In this document: positions 1 through 7,963 of the stretch, piece after piece
Layout: every line of letters begins with the position of its first letter
How positions within the stretch are numbered: position 1 is the first letter of the stretch
Source of the DNA: Saprospiraceae bacterium
GTDB taxonomy: Bacteria > Bacteroidota > Bacteroidia > Chitinophagales > Saprospiraceae
Length of the DNA: 64,000 bases
Reading direction: 5' to 3'
NCBI GenBank assembly: GCA_022841345.1
Contig: JALHRR010000026.1
Span: 1 to 64,000, forward strand
Translations under genes and position numbers: made by a program
Notes under the pieces: generated by a model
Told to the model about the DNA's origin: nothing
Seen by the model: only the letters and a program-made list of their open reading frames with translations
Databases searched by the model: none

Positions 1-14
1 CGCTCTTCCGATCT
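1..14. other. Illumina adapter remnant at contig edge
   Basis: The first 14 bases, CGCTCTTCCGATCT, equal the 3' end of the standard Illumina TruSeq read-1 adapter. An A/T-rich tract follows at once. This is best read as untrimmed library adapter and marks an assembly boundary, not genomic DNA. Confidence 0.9.
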
Positions 15-123
15 TTTTTGTACAAATACATTATTTTACACAAATATAACATTTATTTATAATATATAATTAGATGTGTCCTAACCTCAGGCCAATAGCT
101 AACAGCTAACAGCCCGCTGTTTC

Positions 124-1101
124 TCATCCTTTTGGAGGGGTAAATCGCTCTACAGCATTATCTGCTTTGGGTAGGGTGCGCAGATATTTGTAGATAGCTG
201 CAAGATCTGATTCTTCCATATCAGCATACATCATCCAGGGCATAATGGTTTGCATAGTGCCGGGCTCTACTTTTGGAGGAGTATAAGTAGCAGGAGAATA
301 AGATTTAAATTTATCAATAAACATCTCCTCTGTCCAGGCACCAATACCGCTCATATCAGATGTTATATTGGGCGATCTCAGCACACTACCGTCCGGAAAA
401 CCGAATTCCCTTCCACCGCCACAAAGTGGACCCACCGGCTTGCCTTTTTCAAATTTTGTATGACATTCTCCGCAGGAAGCTGCGATAAACATATATTCAC
501 CATATGCTAATTCATCTGATGGGTCTGGCTTTTTCATGGATTCAGCTGCAACAGGCATGGTGCGAAGTATGAAATTAAAGGGGAAATCCGCCTCTGACTC
601 AGGAAACTGCCCTTCTTTAGGCTCTAATGTGCGCAGATATGCAATTACAGCTTCAATATCCTCTCTGGCCATTTTACCATAGTTGTGGTATGGCATAACA
701 GGAAAGATGGGCTCCCCATCCTTTCTAACTCCGGTAGTAATTAACCTGAATAATTCGCCATCCGTCCAGTCACCAATTCCTGCGGGAGTAATATTTCTGG
801 AATAAAAAACACCGGGAAATCCCATTGCCTGATCAAATTTTTCACCTCCTGCCGCTTCAGTACCCGGTTTGGGCGGACCGGAATATAATGTATAATCTCT
901 CTGAGAATGACAATCTATACATTGAAAAACATGCCAGGCAAGGTATTTGCCATATTCGACCTTCTCAGGAGTACTTTCGACTTTGAGCTCAGCAGGATCT
1001 CCGACATTGGGGAGCATTGTTTGTACATAAACTGCAGCACCACCAGCGACCAGGATCAAAAGTAAAACGAAAATCAAAACCAGTTTTTTGAGAGTTTTCA
1101 T
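124..1101 (-). CDS. Di-haem c-type cytochrome, membrane anchored
   Basis: A 325-residue exported electron carrier. An N-terminal hydrophobic segment (about residues 6-28) is an uncleaved anchor or signal peptide. Two CxxCH haem-attachment motifs follow, CIDCH at about 61-65 and CGECH at about 210-214, each in its own cytochrome c fold of about 130 residues. Methionines downstream of each motif (near 136 and near 290 in IMPWMMY) are plausible distal haem ligands. The protein resembles the small cytochrome subunits of membrane dehydrogenases, but no catalytic partner lies beside it on this contig, so its redox partner is unknown. The gene reads towards the contig edge, with only adapter and about 110 bases beyond its stop. 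Confidence 0.85.
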   Translation of the reverse strand: MKTLKKLVLIFVLLLILVAGGAAVYVQTMLPNVGDPAELKVESTPEKVEYGKYLAWHVFQCIDCHSQRDYTLYSGPPKPGTEAAGGEKFDQAMGFPGVFYSRNITPAGIGDWTDGELFRLITTGVRKDGEPIFPVMPYHNYGKMAREDIEAVIAYLRTLEPKEGQFPESEADFPFNFILRTMPVAAESMKKPDPSDELAYGEYMFIAASCGECHTKFEKGKPVGPLCGGGREFGFPDGSVLRSPNITSDMSGIGAWTEEMFIDKFKSYSPATYTPPKVEPGTMQTIMPWMMYADMEESDLAAIYKYLRTLPKADNAVERFTPPKG

Positions 1102-1446
1102 ACGCTTTATTTGAAATCATTAAATAAGCTATCTTAACTCATAATCCGATTGTCCTCATAAGGTATTACCCTATCTTCCCCTGCATTTCCGTTACGGAAT
1201 ACTTGTCGAACCGACCTTCATACATTTGAAACAATAAATTTACACAGAAATCTCAAATGTGCTGATGGACCAATAAATATTTTTTGTGAGACTTATAAAT
1301 GCCCCTGATGTTTACTGAGCATTAAGTTTTGATTAATTGATTTGCGGCCTGTTCTTCCTGATGTTCAAAATGTATTTCTTTGATAAAAGTAAGTGAAATC
1401 ACCCCTCATTTGGCTCTCTATTTTTTCATTCAGAATCCATACTAAT
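1102..1446. other. Divergent intergenic region
   Basis: About 345 bases between the divergent cytochrome and acetyltransferase genes. It is AT-rich. A plus-strand box TACATTTG at 1221-1228 fits the Bacteroidota -7 consensus, but its spacing to an upstream TTG (1203-1205) is short and it would leave a leader of about 210 bases. No hairpin or RNA gene was recognised. Confidence 0.4.
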
Positions 1447-2025
1447 ATGAATGCCATCGCTACCATTATGAATCCGGAGCCGGAAGATAAAAAACTACAA
1501 GCGTTTGATGTGCTGCAAGCGAATGCGTTTCATATTGGTTTTGCAGCATTCATCTGCCATGAAATGGAAATGTCAGCCCTGAGGCGTGGTATAGGAATTG
1601 CCAAAAGAAGTGAGGGATATATTCAGCAAAAAATGCTGGAAGGAAAAGCTATCATTGCATTTAGTTCTTCAGGCGTTTGGGCTGGATTTTCATTTATTGA
1701 ATCATGGGATAACGGAGAATTTGTGTCAAATTCAGGTTTAATTGTTGCGCCGGAGTTTCGTAAAAGTGGTCTGGCCAGAATGATCAAAAGGGCCATTTTT
1801 GGTCTCAGCAGAGAAAAGTTCCCACATGCAAAAATCTTTGGCTTAACATCAAGTATGGCTGTATTGAAAATCAATTCGGAACTAGGTTTTCTGCCGGTAA
1901 CTTATGCTCAGCTACCCCAGGATCCTGCTTTCTGGGATTCCTGCAAGAGTTGCCTCAATTATGAGATCCTGCTGCAAAAGGAAAAGAAAATTTGTTTTTG
2001 CACTGCGATGAAGTATTCGGTCTGA
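1447..2025 (+). CDS. GNAT family N-acetyltransferase
   Basis: A 192-residue protein with a GNAT-like core: a beta strand with VSNSGLIVAPEFRKSGLA, where the acetyl-CoA pyrophosphate loop should lie, then the helix MIKRAIFGL, then a strand holding FGLTSSMAVLKINSELGF. The C-terminus (CKSCLNY followed by CFCTAMKY) is cysteine-rich. It resembles Bacteroidota acetyltransferases found beside argininosuccinate synthase, which may act in arginine biosynthesis, but no arg gene is visible here, so the substrate is inferred weakly. The open frame extends back to 1393. The start at 1447 is preferred because residues before it do not look like a GNAT N-terminus. Confidence 0.7.
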   Translation: MNAIATIMNPEPEDKKLQAFDVLQANAFHIGFAAFICHEMEMSALRRGIGIAKRSEGYIQQKMLEGKAIIAFSSSGVWAGFSFIESWDNGEFVSNSGLIVAPEFRKSGLARMIKRAIFGLSREKFPHAKIFGLTSSMAVLKINSELGFLPVTYAQLPQDPAFWDSCKSCLNYEILLQKEKKICFCTAMKYSV

Positions 2026-2073
2026 AGAAGCAGCAACGCGGCGCATGATCAAAATAAGTACATTTGTCCATAG

Positions 2074-3147
2074 ATGGACGCAAGCCACCATATTACAGAA
2101 GAAGAATGGCGAAAAAGGGCCGGTGCTGGTTTAGGCTGGTTGATACGTAGTATAGAAGCCACCGGTAGAAAAGGCTCCTCCCATATATTTGCAAGATGGC
2201 GATATCCCTTGAGTGGCTGGCATCTGGGGTATCCCGAAACCACAGGATATATTATTGAGACCTTGCTGGATTACAGCCCTTTTTTTCCTGAAATGAAGCT
2301 GGATGAATATGCACTGGAATGCGGGGAATGGTTGCTGACACAACAATTAAATAATGGCTCTTTTCCCGCTTTGCTGGCAGGCAGTCAAACTCCCAGTTTT
2401 TTTAACAGTGGAATGATTGCATTCGGTTTGCTGAGATTACAGCAACTTAATCCTGAGCAAAAAAGAGAAAAGGCAATGCTAGCTCTGGCGGACTGGGTAT
2501 CAGAACAACTAATTAATCCCGGCTGGTTTGCGGAAAATTCCCCATCCTATTGTACCCGGGCAATATGGGGGTTTGCACTCTTAGCTGCTCATATGAAAGA
2601 TGAAATTCTTGAGGAAAAATTAAAAATTGCAGCAGTTAAATTAAGTGGACAAATTCTGGAAAACGGTGCTGTTTTGAATTGGGGATTTGACAAAAAGGAT
2701 CGTGCGTTTACGCATACCATTGCTTACACCTGGAGGGGATTTCTGGAGTTAGCTCAGCTATGGCAAGTGGAAGAATGGATAGAAAAGTGCGAAGTGTTTT
2801 TGCAAAAATTAGAATCTGAGACAGAAATGAGTCCTTTCCTGGCCGGAGACTATAATACTCAGTGGAACGGAACGTATTCTTACCGATGTGTCACAGGTCA
2901 GGCACAATGCAGTTTGATAGCATTCAGAATGTTTGATATTACAGGGGAAAATAAATATTCAGACTTAGGTAAAAAGCTGATAACGGCAATTCTTAATGAT
3001 CAAAAAGAAGGAAAGAATGATCCGCAATTAAAAGGTGCAGTCCCGGGAAGTGTGCCACTATGGGGGCCCTATATGAGAGGCAAATATCCCAACTGGGCTG
3101 TGAAGTTTTATTTGGATGGCTTGATGAAATTAAGAATTCACTATTAA
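2074..3147 (+). CDS. Alpha/alpha-toroid (terpenoid-cyclase-fold-like) protein
   Basis: A 357-residue protein without signal peptide or membrane segment. It is built of repeated helical pairs with aromatic and glycine motifs such as WRYPLSGWHLGYPETTGYI (about 43-61), GSFPALLAG (about 97) and WNGTYSYRCVTGQAQC (about 264), typical of alpha/alpha-barrel proteins (prenyltransferase or squalene-cyclase-like folds). The DCTAE/DXDD cyclase motifs were not seen, so it is probably not a classical cyclase. Such proteins often sit in polysaccharide or lipid gene clusters, but the neighbours here do not settle its role. A TACATTTG box at 2059-2066 lies only 7 bases before the ATG, so the message may be almost leaderless. 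Its last codons recur 2.7 kb downstream. Confidence 0.6.
   Translation: MDASHHITEEEWRKRAGAGLGWLIRSIEATGRKGSSHIFARWRYPLSGWHLGYPETTGYIIETLLDYSPFFPEMKLDEYALECGEWLLTQQLNNGSFPALLAGSQTPSFFNSGMIAFGLLRLQQLNPEQKREKAMLALADWVSEQLINPGWFAENSPSYCTRAIWGFALLAAHMKDEILEEKLKIAAVKLSGQILENGAVLNWGFDKKDRAFTHTIAYTWRGFLELAQLWQVEEWIEKCEVFLQKLESETEMSPFLAGDYNTQWNGTYSYRCVTGQAQCSLIAFRMFDITGENKYSDLGKKLITAILNDQKEGKNDPQLKGAVPGSVPLWGPYMRGKYPNWAVKFYLDGLMKLRIHY
3080..3131 (+). repeat. 3'-end duplication, copy A (inside toroid gene)
   Basis: This segment encodes the C-terminal residues PNWAVKFYLDGLMKL. It is nearly identical to 5782-5833. The two copies differ mostly at third codon positions (ggc/ggg, ttg/cta, tta/ttg) with one K-to-R change, so both were once under coding constraint. 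The 2.65 kb between the copies holds the AT-rich lipoprotein and beta-barrel genes. Confidence 0.85.
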
Positions 3148-3222
3148 ATCTATTCAATGGGGTGTTTAAAAATAAATTTAAAATTTAACAGTCAAAAAAG
3201 TACATATACGTTGACATTAATT

Positions 3223-3230
3223 TATGTTTG
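3223..3230 (+). promoter_or_regulatory. Bacteroidota -7 promoter box
   Basis: TATGTTTG matches TAnnTTTG. It lies about 29 bases before an ATG at 3259 and 120 bases before the ATG at 3350. This supports translation of the downstream lipoprotein beginning at 3259, upstream of the C8 tract. No convincing -33 box was found at the usual spacing. Confidence 0.45.
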
Positions 3231-3273
3231 TATAATTAATAACAAAAATAATTTTAAAATGACACAATTATCA

Positions 3274-3281
3274 CCCCCCCC
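3274..3281 (+). repeat. C8 homopolymer at lipoprotein start
   Basis: Eight consecutive C bases in otherwise AT-rich DNA, 15 bases into the reading frame that starts at ATG 3259. With 8 Cs that frame ends after 18 codons. With 7 Cs it joins the long lipoprotein frame and supplies a complete lipoprotein signal peptide ending IMFTSC. The tract is therefore a possible slipped-strand switch, or else a one-base sequencing error. Confidence 0.6.
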
Positions 3282-3349
3282 AATTAGCTCCAAGAGTATC
3301 ATTTCAAATAATTAAATGTAATTATTTTGTTTTATTAACTATTGCAATT

Positions 3350-4402
3350 ATGTTCACATCGTGTAAAAAATATGTAGTTGTAATTCCAAAGGGTGAGATT
3401 TCTCAGAATAATAATGAAATTTTACTCTCACCTCCTTCCTGCAGTCCCGGTTCTTTTTCCATCACAAATGGAAGTATCAAATTCGCAACTATTGATGATT
3501 ACAATCAAACTTTTCATTTTTTTGAATGTGCGGATGATTCAACCAAGCACGCCTGGATAATGAACCTTCCTATTGAAGTTGCTTATACCTGGATTGAAAA
3601 TTTCACTGATGATATAGCCGCCGCCGCATCCGATTCTTTAGATTTTATAAACACCTGGAATGATTATGTATCGAATGATCTCATAGACATTGAAATTGAT
3701 AATGGTGAAGAATTTTCTATTTCAAAGTATCCTTTATATAAAGCATTCATAGGTGCATCCGGGTATTTCATGATAGATCAGGCACTTGTCACTGAGAAAG
3801 ATGGTCATGTTATCAGCATTCCTGATGGAAGTATTACTAAACTGAATACTGCACTAAGTACCATGCAGGAAGATACTTCCAACGGAATTTTTATCAATAA
3901 GTACAGTGACGATTACGTAGCTGCCCTCCAGTGTTGCCCACAAAACAAAACTACTCAGATTCATGCATCTCAGAATGGGAAGCAAGTACTAAGATTAACA
4001 AATACAAGGGAAATAAGAGTTAAGACTTCTAAGCCTTTAACCTTACCTAATGGAACACAATTTCGTCAAACAGATGCAAAATTAATTTTGACAACCAGAG
4101 TTCATCGACGTGGATTCCTTGGAAGATGGTATAACGAAAGAAGAAATATAAGATGGAGTGAAGATTGGAGCTACGGTTTTACCTGTGTAAATATGACCGG
4201 AACAAGATCAAATACTGAAACTATAATATTTACGAACAGGTCAGAAATTGATCGGTCATTTGATTTATGTTTAGAAAATCATGGATTATGGCCGTTTTTA
4301 TCTTCGTTTGATTTAAACCCCAGATGTTTTTTTAATTTCAATTTGACAACTCAGATTACATCAGGTAGTCCAACGCTTACCAACATCTTGCCGTGCCAAT
4401 AA
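3350..4402 (+). CDS. Hypothetical lipoprotein, start disrupted at a C8 tract
   Basis: An unrecognised protein of 350 residues from the first in-frame ATG. That start gives MFTSCKK, which is a lipobox with no signal peptide before it. In the same frame the upstream codons encode KCNYFVLLTIAI, a proper hydrophobic core, but no ATG, GTG or TTG precedes it before a stop at 3260. An ATG at 3259 in the adjacent frame would connect if the C8 tract lost one base, giving Cys35 as the acylated residue. The mature part contains an N-terminal segment rich in Asp and Glu and a C-terminal half with several cysteines (for example LQCCPQ). It is followed by two beta-barrel genes in the same orientation, so a surface lipoprotein/outer-membrane set is plausible. 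Function unknown. Confidence 0.6.
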   Translation: MFTSCKKYVVVIPKGEISQNNNEILLSPPSCSPGSFSITNGSIKFATIDDYNQTFHFFECADDSTKHAWIMNLPIEVAYTWIENFTDDIAAAASDSLDFINTWNDYVSNDLIDIEIDNGEEFSISKYPLYKAFIGASGYFMIDQALVTEKDGHVISIPDGSITKLNTALSTMQEDTSNGIFINKYSDDYVAALQCCPQNKTTQIHASQNGKQVLRLTNTREIRVKTSKPLTLPNGTQFRQTDAKLILTTRVHRRGFLGRWYNERRNIRWSEDWSYGFTCVNMTGTRSNTETIIFTNRSEIDRSFDLCLENHGLWPFLSSFDLNPRCFFNFNLTTQITSGSPTLTNILPCQ

Positions 4403-4415
4403 TTTAAAAAATACA

Positions 4416-4447
4416 GATTGGGTGCCTTAGATACCCGGCACCCAATC
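4416..4447 (+). terminator. Perfect 11-bp hairpin between lipoprotein and barrel genes
   Basis: GATTGGGTGCC (4416-4426) pairs perfectly with GGCACCCAATC (4437-4447) around a 10-base loop. An A-run lies on each side instead of a clear T-tract, so it may attenuate transcription between the lipoprotein and the two barrel genes or stabilise RNA ends, and may not be a strong terminator. Confidence 0.5.
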
Positions 4448-4461
4448 AAAAATTTCCTGCT

Positions 4462-5112
4462 ATGAATAAATTTTTATATATTTTATTTTGCCTGGTTTTA
4501 CCACTTGTTCTCATTGGTCAGGACGAAAAACATTTTTACTCCTTTAATATTGGTACTAATTACACTGCACTTACTACAAGATATTCTGGTCAATTATTGG
4601 CTACAGCAACAGGAGCACCCGGATATCGCTTTGGTGGATATTGCGGCATTGCCTATAATCGTAAACTGAATCCAAGGTTTGATATAAGTCTGGGTTTAGA
4701 TTTGTCCCACCAAAGCTGGGTTTCACTCTATGAGTATGGGTCTTCAAATCAAATTTTACCAAATGCCAACCTTATTCTCAGTCACCTTCCTCTGAAACTA
4801 TATTTTAACCCATCATCAAATAGCAAAGCTCGTGTCTTTGCAGGAATACAAGCCAGTGCATTACTATATGAGTACTATGCCGAAAGTGACAAGATTATTA
4901 GTAAACCATATACTGATCTTAATATTAACAATGCAAAAAGAGTTCATATTTATTATCTATTCGGAACTGACTATATGATCAAAGACCGATATATGCTCGA
5001 GTTTGGATTTGCTGCCATGCCCATGAGTTTTGCGGGCGATTCCTCAATTGACAAAATTAATTATTTCTACTTTGGCCTAAAGTATCAACTACGCAAAAAA
5101 AATGAAAAATAA
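4462..5112 (+). CDS. Outer membrane beta-barrel protein (porin/PorT-like)
   Basis: A 216-residue protein with a signal peptide (about residues 1-19, ending LIGQ). It has regularly spaced amphipathic strands rich in aromatic residues and glycine: FYSFNIGTNYTAL, YRFGGYCGIAYNRKL, FDISLGLDLSHQ, and the terminal strand YFYFGLKYQL. This is the pattern of small 8-10-stranded Bacteroidota barrels. It overlaps the next gene by 11 bases across an A-rich stretch, so the two are probably translated together. No family-specific motif was recognised. The gene lies inside the segment bounded by the 3'-end duplication. Confidence 0.6.
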   Translation: MNKFLYILFCLVLPLVLIGQDEKHFYSFNIGTNYTALTTRYSGQLLATATGAPGYRFGGYCGIAYNRKLNPRFDISLGLDLSHQSWVSLYEYGSSNQILPNANLILSHLPLKLYFNPSSNSKARVFAGIQASALLYEYYAESDKIISKPYTDLNINNAKRVHIYYLFGTDYMIKDRYMLEFGFAAMPMSFAGDSSIDKINYFYFGLKYQLRKKNEK

Positions 5113-5779
5113 AATTTATATCTCTGTGTTTATATTAAGCATTTCTTGTCTTTTAACATTGGATGCACAACTAAGGGTGGAGTATTTAGCTTGTGCTACC
5201 GTTTCTTTTAATACCGAGATTATTACTAATAATATTCCGGAATATACATTAGTAGAAAACAGAAATGCCACTCATTATGCACTTGTAATGCCTTCGCTGG
5301 GATTCGGACTGGGATATCAGATGGGCAGAATGGATGTAACTATTGGAATTCAGTTTAAAGTACTGGGCAGCTCGAAAATAAAAAATTTCATGGGCTATGA
5401 GACCGGTGAGAGTAAAATGAGACTATACGGGTTTCTATGTGTTCCTCTTGAATTGAGATATTCTTTCAATGACAAATGGAGTATTTTGGGGCAGGGTGTT
5501 TTTTATCATACTATAGCCAAAAACAGCAATCATGCTAATTTGAATGTTCAAAACATTAAAGGTGTTTGGGAAGAATCGTTTTCTTTCGACGGTGCATATA
5601 GGGATCAAAATATAGGAATTGGTCTGGGCCTACAGCGACAGATTAACAAATTATGGGGCATTCGGATCAGCTATGAGCAAATCTTATATTCATTTACTAA
5701 TAATATAGGAGGAGGTTTTAATATAGATCAAAAGCTCATCAACAGACATGTGACTATCGGGGCACATTTCAGGATATGA
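5102..5779 (+). CDS. Outer membrane beta-barrel protein
   Basis: A 225-residue protein with a signal peptide (about 1-22, ending LDAQ). Barrel strands follow: HYALVMPSLGFGLGYQMG, MDVTIGIQFKV, LRYSFNDKWSILGQGVFYH, and a closing strand VTIGAHFRI that ends in an aromatic-containing terminus as expected for BAM recognition. The ATG overlaps the stop region of the preceding barrel gene, and similar sizes suggest a paralogous or co-assembled pair. Function unknown. Its stop codon at 5779 lies 3 bases before the orphan 3' fragment of the toroid gene. Confidence 0.6.
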   Translation: MKNKIYISVFILSISCLLTLDAQLRVEYLACATVSFNTEIITNNIPEYTLVENRNATHYALVMPSLGFGLGYQMGRMDVTIGIQFKVLGSSKIKNFMGYETGESKMRLYGFLCVPLELRYSFNDKWSILGQGVFYHTIAKNSNHANLNVQNIKGVWEESFSFDGAYRDQNIGIGLGLQRQINKLWGIRISYEQILYSFTNNIGGGFNIDQKLINRHVTIGAHFRI

Positions 5780-5781
5780 TA

Positions 5782-5855
5782 GCAAATCTCCCAACTGGGC
5801 TGTGAAGTTTTATTTGGATGGGCTAATGAGATTGATTACTCCTTCTGCATTTTAA
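5782..5855 (+). pseudogene. Orphan 3' fragment of a toroid-protein gene (copy B)
   Basis: An in-frame remnant encoding SPNWAVKFYLDGLMRLITPSAF then stop (TAA at 5853-5855), homologous to the C-terminus of the protein encoded at 2074-3147 but with a different last few residues. There is no start and no body, so it is a gene fragment. Differences from copy A are mainly synonymous, so it came from a diverged allele or paralogue and is not a recent direct duplication. It overlaps the end of the opposite-strand T9SS cargo gene by 20 bases. Confidence 0.7.
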
Positions 5856-6762
5856 AAATCTTTGAATTGCCAGAATTGTCTTTCAATTGAACAAAATAAA
5901 TGCCTGGTTTGATATTCCCGGGGATTGCAAGACTTTTTCCGGAAACAACAGAAGTATGCATTCTTTGTCCGGAGACATGGAAGATCTCCGCTGCCCATGA
6001 ATCCAATTCCTGTGTTTCAAAAAACAGCTCATTTTTAACCGGATTAGGATAGAATATGATCCCGGTATTATTATCGCCATTCAAATTGTTGGATGATATT
6101 ATCTCATCACAATTTACATCAAAGGGATTATAGATATTACCTTCTGAATCTTTGAAACACCTGAAACCATGCATAGTGGAACCTGCGCCTGAATCACAAT
6201 GCAAACTTTGTCCTAAAAACATACTGGAGTACACATCTCCCATACCTTCAATCCAACAAAACTCAGGTTGTTCAACGAATATCAGCCACTTTAAAGTAAT
6301 CCAGCCTCTTACCCGTATTCTGGGTTCATTTAAAATCATTACAGTGTCGACACTATCCACATATACTCTCATTTCTTCCTGTAATGTATCAAGCTTAAAT
6401 GGGATTGATAGCCAATCACCGGGTTGTACAGTAAAATCAAAGTACTTGACATATGCTGTATCCTCCGGGAGTTTCATGAAAACCTCCTTCTCCGGAGTGT
6501 AATAAGCGTATACCCAATCCGGTTCGTAAGGACAATCAAATTGAGATTGTACAATTAATTTGGTTACAGTTCTACCATCATCTATAAAATCCTCAACCGC
6601 TTTAATTTTTGAAACTGCTAAAGTAATTCCATCACCCAGATAGTTGGTATAGGACCACTCTGTATCTGTGGGTACCCAAGCTTGTGAGAATACGGGAACT
6701 GAGAATGTCAGGAACATCAGTACGATGATCCAATGACCTGCCATGGTGCGTAATGTTTTCAT
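5836..6762 (-). CDS. Secreted protein with T9SS type A sorting domain
   Basis: A 308-residue exported protein of unknown activity. The signal peptide (from MKTLRTMAG to VFSQ, about 27 residues) is followed by a body of about 200 residues and a C-terminal T9SS domain of about 75 residues. The domain has the conserved blocks IIFYPNPVKNELFF, a VSGQRMH strand, and PGIYFVQLKD near the end. The frame stays open upstream to 6795, but the start at 6762 puts the signal peptide at the N-terminus. The next gene on this strand (6813-7709) ends 50 bases upstream and encodes a similar protein, so they look like a two-gene unit of diverged paralogues. Cysteines in the body suggest disulfides. Confidence 0.8.
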   Translation of the reverse strand: MKTLRTMAGHWIIVLMFLTFSVPVFSQAWVPTDTEWSYTNYLGDGITLAVSKIKAVEDFIDDGRTVTKLIVQSQFDCPYEPDWVYAYYTPEKEVFMKLPEDTAYVKYFDFTVQPGDWLSIPFKLDTLQEEMRVYVDSVDTVMILNEPRIRVRGWITLKWLIFVEQPEFCWIEGMGDVYSSMFLGQSLHCDSGAGSTMHGFRCFKDSEGNIYNPFDVNCDEIISSNNLNGDNNTGIIFYPNPVKNELFFETQELDSWAAEIFHVSGQRMHTSVVSGKSLAIPGNIKPGIYFVQLKDNSGNSKIFKMQKE

Positions 6763-6812
6763 AACAATGGGATTAAAATCAAACCAACAAAACAAAAGTT
6801 TAGAAGCACTTT

Positions 6813-7709
6813 TTACAGCTTCATAAACTTACTCACCTGTATATTTTCTCCAATATTACTCTTCACGAAATATAAACCTGATGTCCAGTCAGTAACTGAC
6901 AGTTGAAACAATCCATTGTTATTTAACTGACCCTGGTGAAGGACATTACCCTGAACATCAAAAATGGTAAATGGCACAGAGGAGGGTGCAGATTCAGGGA
7001 CTTTGATACTCAAAACATCACTGACAGGATTGGGAGAGATTTCGAAAAAGTCAAGATCAGTTACATTGAGGACCCCGACTGTCACACATTCAATGTCCGT
7101 GTGTGGCCTGTACGTTCCAATCTCTTCATCAAAATAAGTACATAAACCTATCATAAAGCCTTCATCACAAAGAATTGATTGCCATGGAAGCATATAAAGC
7201 AAATCTCCTACTCCCTCTACTATAAAAGCATCCTCTGCAGACCAGAGTACTCCTGTTGCAAAACTCACTTTACAATGTTGTTGTCTCCTGGGCGATCCTT
7301 CTACATCGACTATGGTAATTTCTTCAACTGTATAAGTTACAATTTCCTGGTATTGACCGTAAGTGATAGGAATTGACCAGGATTCCCCGACCTCTGCCTG
7401 AAAGTTATACAAAATTCTAAAATTAGCATCTGCTGGTTCTTTAAAATAAACTTTTCCGTCCGGTGTAGCATAGGTGAGAATTCGCCCACCTATAGCTGCG
7501 CAGCCCAAATGATTATCAATTTCTATTTGGCTCACCTGAATATTATCTACCAGAAATTGATCTACAACTTTGGCAACTGTGGCAATTTCACCGTGAAATA
7601 TTAATTTTTGAGTGAAATTCCACTCAGTTCCGGGAGCAGCCCATTGCTGTGCGGATGAATAAAATGGGAGAAAAGCAAAAAGAAAAAGGAATGTAAAGGC
7701 TTGTTTCAT
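6813..7709 (-). CDS. Secreted protein with T9SS type A sorting domain
   Basis: A 298-residue paralogue-like partner of the protein encoded just downstream. A signal peptide (MKQAFTFLFLFAFLPFYSSAQ) is followed by AAPGTEWNFTQ, which parallels VPTDTEWSYTNY in the neighbour. The C-terminal sorting domain shows FFEISPNPVSDVLSIKVP, an FDVQGNVLHQG strand, and SGLYFVKSN. The shared opening and matched spacing suggest tandem duplication followed by divergence. Export across the outer membrane by T9SS is inferred from the C-terminal domain. The mature activity is unknown. Confidence 0.8.
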   Translation of the reverse strand: MKQAFTFLFLFAFLPFYSSAQQWAAPGTEWNFTQKLIFHGEIATVAKVVDQFLVDNIQVSQIEIDNHLGCAAIGGRILTYATPDGKVYFKEPADANFRILYNFQAEVGESWSIPITYGQYQEIVTYTVEEITIVDVEGSPRRQQHCKVSFATGVLWSAEDAFIVEGVGDLLYMLPWQSILCDEGFMIGLCTYFDEEIGTYRPHTDIECVTVGVLNVTDLDFFEISPNPVSDVLSIKVPESAPSSVPFTIFDVQGNVLHQGQLNNNGLFQLSVTDWTSGLYFVKSNIGENIQVSKFMKL

Positions 7710-7830
7710 GATCAAAGGATTAAGAGATGTGTGTTATTGTTTTTCAATCCGGATTAGATACAGAACCGTGGTTGGCGAAATAGACAACCCCGAAAATATC
7801 TTTCCATTTTTACTCCACATTCATCACAAT

Positions 7831-7872
7831 AATAAAAATAGGTGCTTTTTTGAGAAAACACCTATTTTTATT
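7831..7872 (-). terminator. Strong intrinsic terminator
   Basis: AATAAAAATAGGTG (7831-7844) pairs perfectly over 14 bp with CACCTATTTTTATT (7859-7872), and the loop can add four more A-T pairs. It lies 92 bases past the stop of the gene at 7964-9481 (minus strand), where the right arm and flank provide T-runs. It probably ends that transcript and could work in both directions. Confidence 0.75.
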
Positions 7873-7963
7873 GTTAAATTTTGATCTGGCCTGATTTATT
7901 CTCTAAAAATCGAGCCTCTCTCAAATTTTATTTCCTAACTTTTTGAGGATTTTCCATGGGTTT

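Noticed and set aside
250-510. 86-codon frame antisense to the cytochrome gene
   Set aside because: Shadow of a gene supported by two CxxCH motifs and a signal anchor.
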